Source of the DNA: Apoda limacodes
Taxonomy: Eukaryota; Arthropoda; Insecta; Lepidoptera; Limacodidae
Direction of reading: 5' to 3'
DNA: 64,000 bases
NCBI GenBank assembly: GCA_946406115.1
Contig: OX291549.1
Location: 23,335,901-23,399,900, forward strand
Made by a program: the position numbers and the translations under genes. Every line of letters starts with the position of its first letter. Position 1 is the stretch's first letter. The notes under the pieces were generated by a model, which did not search any database, was not told where the DNA came from, and saw nothing but the letters and a program-made list of their open reading frames with translations. Below are positions 1 through 10,890 of the stretch, piece by piece.

Positions 1-300
1 GGAGGACTAGCGGTGCTTGTTGCTGTCATCGTTCGGCGTGCTGGTATGGCGGTCAGGGAAACCTGATGAAACGGCTGACCGCTGGCCGACCGCATGTTGA
101 ACGGATTCCCGAACCAAAGGATTACTTAATCTCCGCCTTGGAGGCTAAACCGTCAACCTGAGTAAAGTCTCTGAAGTAGTAGTCGTGCCAGAGAAGGATA
201 CCGGGGTGGACCCGTATTCTACAACAGAGGTGGATCAAGGGTCCCTCTGCGCCAAGCTTTGGCAGTTCTAGTACCGCATATTTTGTCCTTTAAGCTGTGC
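1..300. repeat. GC-rich unassigned segment, probable transposon fragment
   Basis: The first 300 bases are clearly richer in G and C than the AT-rich DNA that follows, and the change is abrupt near position 300. No long open frame is present. The composition step is what a truncated retrotransposon end looks like elsewhere in this window. I could not assign a family, and the segment is cut by the window edge. Confidence 0.3.
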
Positions 301-2959
301 AGTGAATCCTCGTCTTAAGTCTAAGTATTTTTTTTAAATATGGCAAGAAGTGAAAGAAAAAGAGTTTTTTCAGCGGCCACTCCATCCACATTCAATGTAC
401 TATGTTCAATGTTCAAATACTATTCATACAACACCCCATTTACCATGGCAACACTTATTTATGATTTCACCAGAAATTAATAGCTAGTTAGGTAACTTTT
501 TCATCTATTTTGGTGGACTCCAGACGTACCTAGAAGGTATTAGTCTGTAGTTGGATATCTAACTAAATTGTTTACCTAAAAATTGCGAGTGTTAGGTTAA
601 TTTGAATAGATGAAAATCTCGTCAAAGTTCGTCGCTCGTACTCGGAGTTCAGCCCTGTAGCCCTAAATAATTTTCGTGATCGTCTGTTTTAAAAGGGAGT
701 AGGTATTTGTCCCTGGGTCTAGGTATTTTCTGTATCAAAGTCAGTTCTCATAGTTATTTTTGGCAAAGATCGTTACTTGTTGTTAAATCAACTTGAGTAT
801 TAAGTAAGTTAAATTAACTATTGTTGTTAGTTGCGTTATATTAACAGTCACTTTTACAATGAATATTAATAGTAATCGTTTTTGTGATTTATCAACTCAA
901 ATAAGTATATTCAGTGATCAGATTTAATTGGGCAATAGATTGGGAGATTGGGAATAGATTGACATAGATTGTAACCTAAAAGCAGAGATTTCGGCAGTAT
1001 CGAATTCGAATACGACTTGTGCTCATTGTGCTAGGCCCCAATGCCCGGAACCCATGGAGATTCATTTATGTATTATATATATATATATATATGTGTGTGT
1101 GTAACGGCGCCATCAGTTGTAAGCTAGAAACGTCCGTCTGTCTTGATTGGCCAACATTTCTTTCAAGGTACCTTTTATTTATTAAGAGGAGACAAATCGA
1201 TTTTCAAACCTTCCGTCCTGCTCTAATTCTTATAGTCGGAACTCTCTCAGTCAATACAAAATCGTTAAAGAGGGGATATCTATGTATTCTGAGTGATGGT
1301 TTATACTTTATATAATTTGTTTAGCTGATAGTAGGAAGCTGTTTTTTAAAACCATTTACTTCTTTAATATATCGGTTACCCCTTTTGTTAGTCTTTGATA
1401 TATAAGCCTGAAAGCGTTTCTCACGATAAACGCCTTAATAGTGCAATTATAGGTTGATGCACCTTGTATCAAACAAATACGTAGAAAAGGTAAGTATAAA
1501 AATAAAAGCAGGTATTAAACAAAAAAATACTTCTTTACTTGCATATTATCCAAAGCAAGAGAGAAAAGTTTACTACCGAAATTTTGCCTATTTTCTTAAC
1601 AAACGGCTGTGGGCAATCAGTTAAGGTCGGATTTTCCTGGCCCAAAATCCTAAAAATAAGGAGAAACTCCAAATTTTAAACTACCTTCTTTTGGCCGGTT
1701 AAAACTACTTACAGATAAACAAGTTGATACACAATACAATACAATCATGACACACAAATTTAAGGTTCAGCGATCTCGTCATCCCAAGGAAATTACTTCC
1801 TTATTATTTTTCCTAAATTCTAGGTAACACAAACTGTCAAGTTAGTTTATTACGGGTACAAATAATTTCTAGAATCGCTGAAAAAACAACAATAAAAGTA
1901 AAGTAAAATCTAGAATACTTAGCTCGTTTACGGCTTTCTCAGAACGCTTCACCGAGCTTATCATTACAAATTTAATTAGAAATATTTTTAACAAATTACT
2001 AAAAATAGCAAAAGAGTATTTAACTTAGTTAATTTAAACAAATACAATTTCTCAAAATCTAAATTTATTCTAGGGCACGGGTGTGTCTTATCAACTCTTA
2101 ATATTCGATTCCACGATTTTGGACGCTGTCCCGAAAACGAGGATCTTTTGCATCCCACTATCTCTTCGCCCCGTTCCGATCCCAGGTCCGTTATTGGCTA
2201 AGCGAAGTATAGGGGTTGTCTCTTAAAATCAGTAACTCACATCCATTTATAATATAAATATATATAAATTTTATAATATTTATGCGAAAATATGTTGTAA
2301 TACTGTAATACAAAGATTATTGTTAATTGTGGTAATAAAAATTCCTACAATCTTATCTTAATTCCAAGAGGGGTAGATCTAAAATAGCGCGCGAAGTTGT
2401 TTGTTTTATTTTTTTGGAACTGACAGCACCATGGGTGAAGTAGTTAAAGTTCCTAGACATTTGGTTCGCATTCATATGTTATTTCGTTGTTTTCTGCGAA
2501 ACTTATAAGGCAATTCTAAATTTTCATTTGAAGAATATGTATTATCGTTTGAGTTTCTGCATTTCTTAAGCATTTGTTTTGATTATATGTCTTGGCAGAT
2601 GAAACGACTATGAACGCTCGTTTGTTAGTTTTTTTAACTTTGTGAGAAGTGTCTCACTAGAATGTCGCACGTGTTTTTTCAAAAAGTGTTATTGGTATTT
2701 TTTTTTAAGAAGACGCAAATTTCAAGCATCACCATGCGGCCATTACACAAGGCACCACATAACATCTTAAACCTTTTTAGGTATTCTTTTATCGAACAAT
2801 AATAGCATTATGTATGTTTTGGTAAATACAACGTACCAAACATAAAAAGTGTATAATAAGATTTATAAACTCGATTTCGAAGTGGCGTATTTTCTTTCTT
2901 TTTATTATTACAACTGCAAACAATTAAAACATTTACATATTGATTAGACCTTTAATGTT
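301..2959. other. AT-rich non-coding DNA
   Basis: No exon-like or transposase-like frame is visible on either strand. The open frame at 1019-1315 is only a gap between stops over simple repeats. Apart from the microsatellite near 1070 nothing structured was seen. Confidence 0.5.
1070..1101. repeat. (TA)n(TG)n microsatellite
   Basis: An alternating TA run passes directly into a TG run over about 30 bases. It is a compound dinucleotide repeat. Confidence 0.85.
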
Positions 2960-3226
2960 AACACTATAAATAAACCTAGTTGGTAGTGTAGCCGGCTGCT
3001 GTGTAGAGGGTGTGGGTTCGATTCCCGCACTAGACAAACATTTATGTAAAAACATTTGTGTTTGTCTTGAGTCAGGGTGTATTTATGTATGATATGTATG
3101 TATTTATAAACAAAAAGTAATTATACGTATTTGTATCCGTTGTCTGGTACCCATAACACAAGCTTAGCTTACTTAAGGGCCAGATTGCGCTGTGTGTAAT
3201 GTCCAAACACATTTATTATTATTATT
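2960..3226 (+). repeat. tRNA-derived SINE
   Basis: The head contains a clear RNA polymerase III B box (GGTTCGATTCC at 3015-3025) preceded by a tRNA-like D-arm remnant. A non-tRNA body follows with the segment TGGTACCCATAACACAAGCTT and then TGTGTAATGTCC, which I recognise from very common lepidopteran SINEs. The copy ends in an ATTATTATTATTTTA tail. It has no coding capacity. The tRNA head is too decayed for a functional tRNA. Confidence 0.7.
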
Positions 3227-3989
3227 TTATAGTCAATGGCATCCTTAATTTCAAAGGTATCACCCCCGATCCCGAAAACATTAAAAATAGAAAATTATTG
3301 ATTACAAAAAAGCACGATTATATCCTTAAGTGACTGGATAACAAGTCCAGGTTGTAATAAAATTGTACTTATAGAAGAACATGGGTTTTATGACATTAAC
3401 AAATAAAATTATTAACCTGTACATAACATGCACTTGTAAGTTATCGATTGTCGACGAATCGTCAAGTACAGAGTCTAAAGTAAAAGTCGGTCATGGTATT
3501 TAAAAACAAGTTTTGTTTATGCGCCGGACCCTCTGGGAAGTTCCATTGATTTATAAAAAGTAGCACGTATTAAGAATATATCAATGTAAAAGTCAATCCA
3601 ATTTACTTCAATACCATGTCAATGCTAGTTTTTTTTTTTTTTTATTTTTTTTTTTTAACTAAGACAATAGTCTTATTTTTAGGCATTTATCTGTTAGTAA
3701 TTAAAGCTTAACTATACAATGTTTTTAGACACATTTAAACACACTGCATCAAAATAAGTAAAATGATGATTTTCTCCTAATTGGTCGTATTCAGCTGTAA
3801 TTTGAATTACAGTGCAACAAATTTTCGGATATTCTAACCTTTGGATGAATCGAAAGCTAATAAAGTTATGTATCGATACATCACGTCACTAGTCAGCCGT
3901 CTTCATCAACTATTCAGTACCAATCTAATAGCAATAACCTTATCTACAGCCTTACAATTATATAATATGTAATAGGAGATAACCTCAAT
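3227..3989. other. non-coding, with a poly-T/A run
   Basis: No gene is visible. A run of T with one interrupting A occupies about 3631-3656 and could be the tail of a minus-strand retroelement, but no body was recognised next to it. Confidence 0.45.
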
Positions 3990-4125
3990 CAATAGCTTTT
4001 GCCCGCAGTTTCACTCGGTTATTGGTGTAGGTTTTCAACGGCAACTTCTCATTATATAGTAGAAAAACCGACTTACGCTTGACGTTTTTAAGTATCCTAT
4101 GTATCTTAATTGGTACAGCGGTTTA
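3990..4125 (+). repeat. Helitron-like short element fragment
   Basis: The block AGCTTTTGCCCGCAGTTTCA followed by TTTCAACGGCAACTTCTC matches the segment at 5472-5640 and resembles the 3' half of the abundant lepidopteran non-autonomous Helitron-like elements (GCCCGCG...GTGGATTT). It is a truncated copy. Confidence 0.5.
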
Positions 4126-4144
4126 AGCGTAAAGAGGAAACAGA

Positions 4145-4260
4145 CAGTCAGCAGAGGCGGCTCGCCCTAAAGAGCGCTGGTGCAGCGCACTCCCAGAAAT
4201 AATTATCTACATAATAAACAATATGTTTTCAGATTTTACTTAAATTAAAAAAATATTATG
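4145..4260. repeat. dispersed repeat shared with 25556-25645
   Basis: The block GCGGCTCGCCCTAAAGAGCG, then GCACTCCCAGAAATAATTAT and an AACAATATGTTTTCAGATTTT segment, recurs with few changes at 25563-25645. The two copies are in the same orientation, 21 kb apart. The second copy lies within the MCORP gene and the first outside it, so this is a dispersed repeat and not part of a gene. Its family is unknown to me. Confidence 0.6.
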
Positions 4261-4309
4261 CTTCGATTACTCTTTATGTTAGAACTAGACTTTACCAGTG
4301 GCTCCGCCT

Positions 4310-4615
4310 GCCCTAAATTTGGTTATCGGCGTCGAACTCCTTAACTAACTCATTAATTACTATACTAATGACGTTTGCTATAGAAAGCTGTAGATATAGC
4401 TAAAGTTCGTTTAAGCTCAGTTATAGTGATTCCCGCGGGAACTATTGAATTTTTCGGGATAAAAAGTATGTGCTATTCCAGGACCTAATCTATAGGTGTG
4501 CCAAGTTTCATCCCGATCCGTCCAGTGGCTGAAGCGTGATTGAGTAAAAAACATCCAGACATTATTACAAACTTTCACATTTATAACATTAGTAGGATAG
4601 CATTTCACTAAAAAC
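4310..4615 (+). repeat. Helitron-like non-autonomous element, 3' part
   Basis: This contains the diagnostic order seen in lepidopteran Helitron-like elements: CCCGCGGGAACTATTGAATTT, then CCAAGTTTCATCCCGATCC, then CAGTGGCTGAAGCGTGATTG, and a terminal TTTATAACATTAGTAGGAT. No helicase or Rep frame is present, so it is a short non-autonomous copy. Confidence 0.6.
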
Positions 4616-5470
4616 ATTCCGTACAGACACAGTTAACTCAAGATTTAGTATGGAATTGCATCGAGGAGACTGAGTTACGAAGTGGAGCGTTGGCAATTGC
4701 GCTGCTATGAAACGAATTTCAGTACAGAGACTTAGAGCTAAAATCAACGAGTGTGAAAGACAAAGTTCGACACAGTCTCACACGTGAAACAGAAGTTTTT
4801 GTATGAAATATTAGTAAAATGTGGAGCGCCGCTCCATAGCTATGTAAGGAAAAATAATGTTGCCAGCTTGACCCCCGCCTTCGGTTCGGCCGGCGCCGCG
4901 GCGCGCTTTTGCTGCCCTTATCACAACAAATGTTTTGGTTAAATATGTACATACCTACATAAACAGTTTGTTTATTGTCTAATAAGTAAGTATAGCAAAA
5001 TAAAATGTGATTATTGTGATGTGATTAAACAGTGCGAAAATATTTTAATAATTCGTCTTCAAATTAAGACAAAGGGACACAAGTGGCACGAAAACATATA
5101 CGACGACGCGCGTTTGTAAATCTAAATAGGAAAATGAATTTTAGTTATAAAGGGAATAATAAAAGGTTTGCATTTAAGCAGAGGAATTGCTTTTACTTTT
5201 ATTGTTGTTTTTACCCTTGTTTCTTTTTAGTGAACACTCATTAAAAATTGTCACGAGCCGACTCTGACAGTCAGACGGACACACATCAATAGAAGTTTGC
5301 GTTCACTAAGAAAAACTGAAATTAAAATTTTTATGCTGAATTTTGTTTTTTTTCAAATTTAGTTTTAAACATTTATTGATTGCTTTACTATTACCAAACA
5401 TGTTTTTCCCGCAAGAACTAGAAAAAGTTTCTTTGATTCTTTTCTATTCGTAATTTTCATTACTTAATTT
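4616..5470. other. non-coding DNA with a short GC-rich patch
   Basis: No gene is recognised. A GC-rich patch with repeated GCGCCG and CGGCCGG-type motifs lies at about 4825-4915. It does not sit next to any exon I can identify. Confidence 0.4.
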
Positions 5471-5471
5471 A

Positions 5472-5640
5472 AACAAGCTTTTGCCCGCGGTTCCACCCGT
5501 CCTAAACAAGGTTATCGATGTAGGATTTCAACGGCAACTACTCAATTAGAGAAAAAAAGACTCACGCTTGACGTTTTGAAGTAGCCTATATCCTTTCTCG
5601 GGACTTAAACTATCTCAATGGCAAATTTCATCTTTCCGTC
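5472..5640 (+). repeat. Helitron-like short element fragment
   Basis: It carries AGCTTTTGCCCGCGGTTCCA, GGATTTCAACGGCAACTAC and CTCACGCTTGACGTTTTGAA, matching the copy at 3990-4125. It is a second, independent copy in the same orientation. Confidence 0.5.
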
Positions 5641-7080
5641 TGAAAGTAAATAATAGTTACTTCCAGACAGGCAACATTTACATCAAAACATTTTATACAA
5701 ACTTAGGAAATACAATTTAAAACTTGATTTAATATTTTTAAATAATATATTCATCGTTTTTAATAGCTTATAATTAAGTAAGGAATTACTTTAAGCAAAA
5801 AATAAATAAATAAATAACTCGCCTTCTCTTTTCATCGAAATCTTATGTGTTCATTAACATATTTTCCAAGTTTAGGAATTATAATACCCGGAACTCCTGA
5901 CATTGATACTGACTCCCGATTAGTGGAAACCCCAGTGGCCTGCAACACCTTAAATAATTTAATATTAATATGCAATATTTTCCTTGGGTGATTTTAGCAT
6001 ACTTTGCAGATAGGGGAAAGGGTTTTTTGTACAATTTTGCTCGTAATTCAAAAATATGTCAGATAAAATTAAGAATAGTTTTAGGATGTACAAACATAAT
6101 CCGTTTATATGACATCAAATTTTCCGAAAGGGTAATAGGGGTTAGGGTTACTTTAAAATTTTCACCCACCATTTTTTGGCCCAAGATAGGTATTTGACTC
6201 TGCTGTAAAATAGCAAAAACACTAGAAGTCAAGGCCAAACTAAACACACGAGAAGAAACACCATTTATACACACTTGCTCTTAGTTTCACCATATGTTTC
6301 AGTGCTGTTGTCATATTTTAGCATAGACAGACATACATCTTGCCTAAATAAAAGCATCCTGCGAATTTGTATATTGTACCATAACTAGGTATGGAGTTTT
6401 CGACACACAGCTAGGCCTGACTTAATTATCACGTGTCAAAAGAGTACTAACGATTCTTTCGAATGGCTTCCCACGATCTCTTGTGGCATTTCCTACTACC
6501 GCTCCAAGAAATGTTTGTTCATTGATTCATTTTCTACTTTACGCTATTTCACGATTAATAACACAGAAAAAACGGGTTGCACTCCTGGAGTGCCGGCAGA
6601 AGTGAAAACATACTAGCTATTTACTTCCCGTCACTTCGTATACATATTTATTTATTATAAATAATATTTTTTATTTATTTCCTTTTTTGACATAGTATAT
6701 TTGACATCTCAATCTGTCATAGAATTAAAATCCCATATTAGTCGTAGGTGTTATGGCGATTTTTGGGGTAAAAGCTGCACTTTGTGATGGAAGCAAGCAT
6801 ATTTGCACAGTGATAGTAGGGACTAAAATAAGCGTTTTTGCCGGCAGCGCCCAAAGTTTCATCCCTTAGGAAAAGAGATGGCGCTACTTTCCAAAATAAA
6901 ACTTTAAAAAAATCTGCAAAAATGACGGATGCAGGGATTTTGGTGATTAATATGTCAATAGATAGATAATTACTTATTCTACAGAGAAAAGAAAAAAAAA
7001 TTAAACATATTAAGCAATTGCCGATCCCGATTTTTTGATTCGAATCGAATAACTTAAAAGTAATTTTGGTTCTAGATTCA
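5641..7080. other. non-coding DNA; one transposon-end fragment
   Basis: No gene is seen. Positions 6571-6615 (GGGTTGCACTCCTGGAGTGC then CGGCAGAAGTGAAAAC) match, in inverted orientation, the right end of the element at 10480-10890, so this is a solo fragment of that family. The 124-codon minus-strand frame at 6738-7112 has low-complexity hydrophobic content and no recognisable domain. Confidence 0.45.
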
Positions 7081-7088
7081 CATGCAAA

Positions 7089-7331
7089 GTGTATGATGCG
7101 AATACAGAGCACATTTCTGTTAATGCGGTTCGCAAAGACTTATTTCTCTCTAAAAACAGGCTATTGACAAGCCTCCCACCAACGTCAGCCGCCCTGCCAA
7201 AACATGCACTACGCGCAGCTTACCGCTCAGGCTGCGAAACAATGCGTTGTGGTTGCCGACGTGTCGGATTACCCTGCACTCTGCAATGTAAATCCTGCAA
7301 GGGCGACTGTAGGAATCAACCGTATGTATAA
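7089..7331 (+). pseudogene. fragment of a repeated ORF with a Cys-rich C-terminus
   Basis: An 80-codon frame carries RKDLFLSKNR, then LPPTSAAL..HALRAAY, then a cysteine cluster with the spacing CxxxxCxCxxxxxxCxxxCxxCxxxC. I recall this pairing (a PPT.AAL block, a W-rich linker, then a CXC-like cluster) from repeated ORFs of uncertain class in insect and cnidarian genomes. Here the linker between AAY and the cysteines is missing, so the copy has an internal deletion. It starts with no upstream exon and stops after the cluster. It is probably a dead mobile-element remnant. The class of element is not certain, and a small real gene cannot be fully excluded. Confidence 0.4.
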
Positions 7332-8240
7332 TAACATATATTTTGACCAGCAAAATTATCATCATATTGTCGTATTAGTACTTCATTGCGATATATTTTT
7401 TTTCAGTGCTAACGATGCCTTTGAACTGGAAAGTGAAGATTTTCATTATTAAAAATTTAAAATAAATGTATTTTTTCAAAGTTAATATTAATATCAAGTC
7501 AACATTATTAATTAATACAAGTTTTTCAAGTACACGTTTTAAAGTAAGTAACCAAAAATCTATACTATATACAAAATTAAATATGACTTCTGAAAACTTG
7601 AAAAATCTTTCTGAAAAATGACACAATTTCGCAATTTTTGAATTAAACCCGTTTTATTTCGTACCAAACTCTATATGAATATTTGTCAATATTCTTTTAT
7701 TGCTTAGAGTATTATGCAAGTAATATTCACCATGTTTGATTTAATAAGACGTCACATAGCCTGACATGCAGGCCACCGACACACCTCATTTGTCAAAATA
7801 TGATTAGTAGCTTCTCCTAAGTGCACGTGTAAGTATGTAATTCTGCTATGCTGCGTTCATACTCTACACGTATGTTAGCATGTCTATAATTATGTTCTCG
7901 CATATCATAACCTTCCGTATTCCTTATAATCGATTTTCCGGCTTGAGATTAAAAAAATTCTATCGTTTTCTTTAAGAATGTAAATAAAATTTACTTAAAA
8001 AAGCATAAGATATATAATAGATTTGTTAAAATGATCAAAGGGATTTTAAGATTTCTTTCGCTCGCTTTTATACATACTAGAGTATATCCATATAGAAGAG
8101 GTACGAGAAAGCGGTGTTATAGAAACTTAATAAAAATATTGATTTTTATTATGACTTTTGGACTACAAAGTAGTTTAAAATGAATATAGATAAATTTGGT
8201 CACCACAAAAGATTGTGACTAACAGACATTTTTGATTTTA
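7332..8240. other. AT-rich non-coding DNA
   Basis: Nothing exon-like was seen. The frames here are AT-rich stop-free gaps. Confidence 0.45.
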
Positions 8241-8249
8241 ACAATAAGG

Positions 8250-8995
8250 CTCTTTTTAAATAGGAAAGTGGTGAATTAAATTTAAAACTAAACCGACTTA
8301 GAAGTTTTAAATTTCCTACTGAAAACGATGAAGCTTTTAATGAAGAGTATGTTGATAGATTGAAAGAAATATGTTGTTCTGAAGAATATATTCAAAAATT
8401 AGAATTATATTATAAGAAATGTAAAAAATTTGATTGACACTTTAAAAACAGATTTATACTGAAAAATTTAGATCAGTTTGAAGAAGGTGCTCAAAGAAAA
8501 ATAGATAAAGTTATTTTTAAAGTTTAAAAAATGATTAAACATCAGGTTGTAAATGAAATTCACAAAGCTGCCCGACGACATTTTCCCCGTCGCTTCGTTA
8601 TTCTCAAATTTGTGATCTTTGGCTAGCTAATTTGATTGATTTAATAAAATTTTAAATATACAAAAAAAGATTTACTTTTATTTAAGTGGTAATTGACTTA
8701 AAAAATACGCTTGGGCAGTACCATTAAAATCAAAAATTAAAGCTGAAGTCACAAACGCTTTTAAAAATTTATAAGAAACCAGGTTTCGAAAGCCGGTCAA
8801 TTTACAAACGGATATTGGTACTGAATTTTATAACGATACTTTTCAAAAGTTAATTAAACATTAAAAATAAATCACTATTCTACATATTCTGTCAAAGAGG
8901 CATCGATATTGGAGAGGTTGATTGAAACTTTGAAAAATAAGCTTTTAAGTACGTAGCTTAAATGGTTCTTATTTGTGGATTGCGAAGCCTTTAGA
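8250..8995 (+). pseudogene. relic of a Polinton/Maverick-type retroviral-like integrase
   Basis: Three forward frames, broken by many stops and indels, together show the landmarks of the integrase carried by Polinton-type elements (the transposon-derived F54H12.3 group). These are IHKAARRHFPRR at about 8560, LIDLIKF near 8635 (first catalytic Asp region), YAWAVPLKSK at about 8705 after frame correction, LQTDIGTEFYND at about 8800-8840 (second catalytic Asp), and SILERLIETLKNKL at about 8905-8945 (catalytic Glu). The spacing fits a DDE core. An upstream stretch from 8300 (PTENDEAFNEEYVDRLKEI) is also coding-like. No neighbouring Polinton genes such as DNA polymerase B were found. The relic is clearly dead. 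A related integrase from another element class is possible. Confidence 0.6.
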
Positions 8996-9169
8996 TCAGA
9001 ACTGTTCAAACTTTCTAAATCGATCTCGAGAAAAATTCTGATATAGACTATTAACACAGATTTTGTTTTAGTAGGTAGGTAACTAAAACAAATTTCATGA
9101 ATGAACTACTAAAATTCATTCGATCCACATTTTGGCCAGAATAGCCCCTCATAACTTTCGTTTGTAATT

Positions 9170-9419
9170 CGTTTCTATTATACGCAAAGGCAAAAGGCGG
9201 TTTTATAAAAGGAACGCGCGGTACTGGTTAGAGAAAAGTCGCGTTTTTTATTTACGCTACTTTTCTAGAAACTTCAGGCGGCGTGTTTGACGGGAACATT
9301 TGGTACGTCGCGTAGTTCGCGCTGATATAAAGTTGCACCTGCAGGAATTGGAGTCAGTTTGAGTTGTAACTTGAGGGCAATACGTCGATACAAAGTCATT
9401 TTGTAATAAATATTACAAA
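9170..9419 (+). promoter_or_regulatory. 5' flank of the hAT/ZBED relic, with TATA-like box
   Basis: This stretch is richer in CpG than its surroundings and leads straight into the start codon of the transposase relic at 9420. A TATAAA sits at about 9335 (GATATAAAGTTG), roughly 85 bases before the ATG. I infer it is the promoter and 5' leader of the transposon. There is no evidence that it is active now. Confidence 0.35.
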
Positions 9420-10185
9420 ATGAGTGCGGCGAAGAAAAGTAAAACGTATCATTTTAAAAATAATTGAGAGGAAGAATTTTTCTTTTTTTATGATAAAGGA
9501 TAAGTGAATTTGTCTCATTTGCCTAACAACACCTAAGCATGGGAACTTAGAGAGGCATCATAAAAACTATGAAAAGGATTTACCTTCAAAGAGTGAATTA
9601 AGAAAACGAAAAGTATGTCATTTAATAACTTGTTTGAAAAAAACCATGTTCACAAGACCAGCCAAACAATCAAAAGCTACAACGATAGCGTCATTTAAAA
9701 TATCTTATATATTAGCGAAACACAAGAAACCATTTCAAGATGGATCAATATAGGAAGGATTTATTGAAGCGGGTGAGAACAGATATTATGTCTGCTATAA
9801 AAGAACTTCAGCTATCTCGTCTAACTGTCACATGACAGATCAACTTAAACATGATATTATGGAAAGTACATACTTTTCTTTACAGTTCGACAAATCAACC
9901 AATATGCCAGATACTGCCCAGCTGTCAATTTTTATTCGTATGGTATGTTGACGATGTCATGCATCCGAAAAAAAAAAACAGCCGAATCTAAGACAACGCG
10001 CCCTTCAACTGTCGGCAATGTTTGGGTCAACTTACTTCTGCGAGTCTGCCTTTTTTGAAATGAAGATAATTAAGTTAAAACATCGCAATCGATTAACTAA
10101 CAAACATTTGTCAGCATCATCTTGCGATTAGCACTCGGTAATTACGTATCTTGTATGCTGAGTACATGCAGTGCAAAACTAATAC
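9420..10185 (+). pseudogene. relic of a ZBED-type hAT transposase
   Basis: After ATG at 9420 the frame reads MSAAKKSKTYHFKNN and then hits a stop where this protein family normally continues with a Trp-Glu-Glu-Glu block. In a shifted frame follow a C2H2/BED-like finger (CLICLTTPKHGNLERHHKNY), KSELRKRKV, and the block ASFKISYILAKHKKPFQDGS typical of ZBED5/SCAND3-like hAT proteins. STYFSLQFDKSTNM comes at about 9865. After a gap, the C-terminal dimerisation region appears at about 9995-10110 (FGSTYFCESAFFEMK, HRNRLTNKHL). The central catalytic region between 9950 and 9990 is deleted. Several stops and indels make it non-functional. It differs from the hAT copy at 16.5-23 kb. Confidence 0.65.
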
Positions 10186-10479
10186 CAATACGACAATCCT
10201 ACATCACACATACTTGCGGCCTCTCAGAGTCGATGGATCGTAGTCAAACATTATTGGGATAGATCACCAGCAGTTCAAGTTTGAGCACCCCCGATATAGA
10301 TGGATGCACAAAATAAAATGTGTCCTTCTCTACCATGAAATCTATGCGTGCCGTGTACTTTATGCACAATGGCCGTGTTTTGTTGACAAGATTTTTTTAA
10401 GTGAAAACTTTTTTCTATTATATGTGTTTTTCTCGTGGGGGTGCCTTACCGCTTACCGCTTACATATTTCGATGGCTTA

Positions 10480-10890
10480 ACGTCCCCCCCCCTTTTTTTT
10501 TTTTTTTGAAGTGAAAACTTCTTTAGCAGCGTTGTGCACTTTTTTTGGTATGGGTAAAAAATGATAAACTCGCGTCAGGTCACGTGTCCTAATCGTGGAA
10601 ATTCGTAAGACGGAAACCGTAATGCCACACCTATTATAATTTTTATTTTTAGTATTCGCGATTATGAGTAGTACAGGGAGGTTGGATATGGAATTTCAAT
10701 TCTATGACAGATTGCGATGTCAAATATATTACGTCAAAAAAGTAAATAAACAAACATTATTATTTCTTGACAATGTCAAAGACATGTCTTGTGACATATT
10801 TGAGTGTTAAGCGCGAATCGTGTGTAAAGGTTTTCACTTCTGCCGGCACTCCCGGAGTGCAACTCGTTTTTTTTAACATAGAAGGCTATC
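10480..10890. repeat. short element with inverted AGAAGTGAAAAC ends
   Basis: The left part (poly-T then GAAGTGAAAACTTCTTTAGC) and the right part (GGTTTTCACTTCTGCCGGCA then CTCCCGGAGTGCAACTCG) carry the same AGTGAAAAC motif in opposite orientation. The right end recurs inverted at 6571-6615. The internal open frame at 10767-10988 reads across the right end and is not a gene. It is probably a MITE-like family. Confidence 0.5.

Noticed and set aside
1..300. Ribosomal DNA fragment
   Set aside because: The GC-rich text does not match conserved 18S, 5.8S or 28S blocks that I know.
1019..1315. 98-codon ORF as a gene
   Set aside because: It reads through a TA/TG microsatellite, does not begin with ATG and has no domain.
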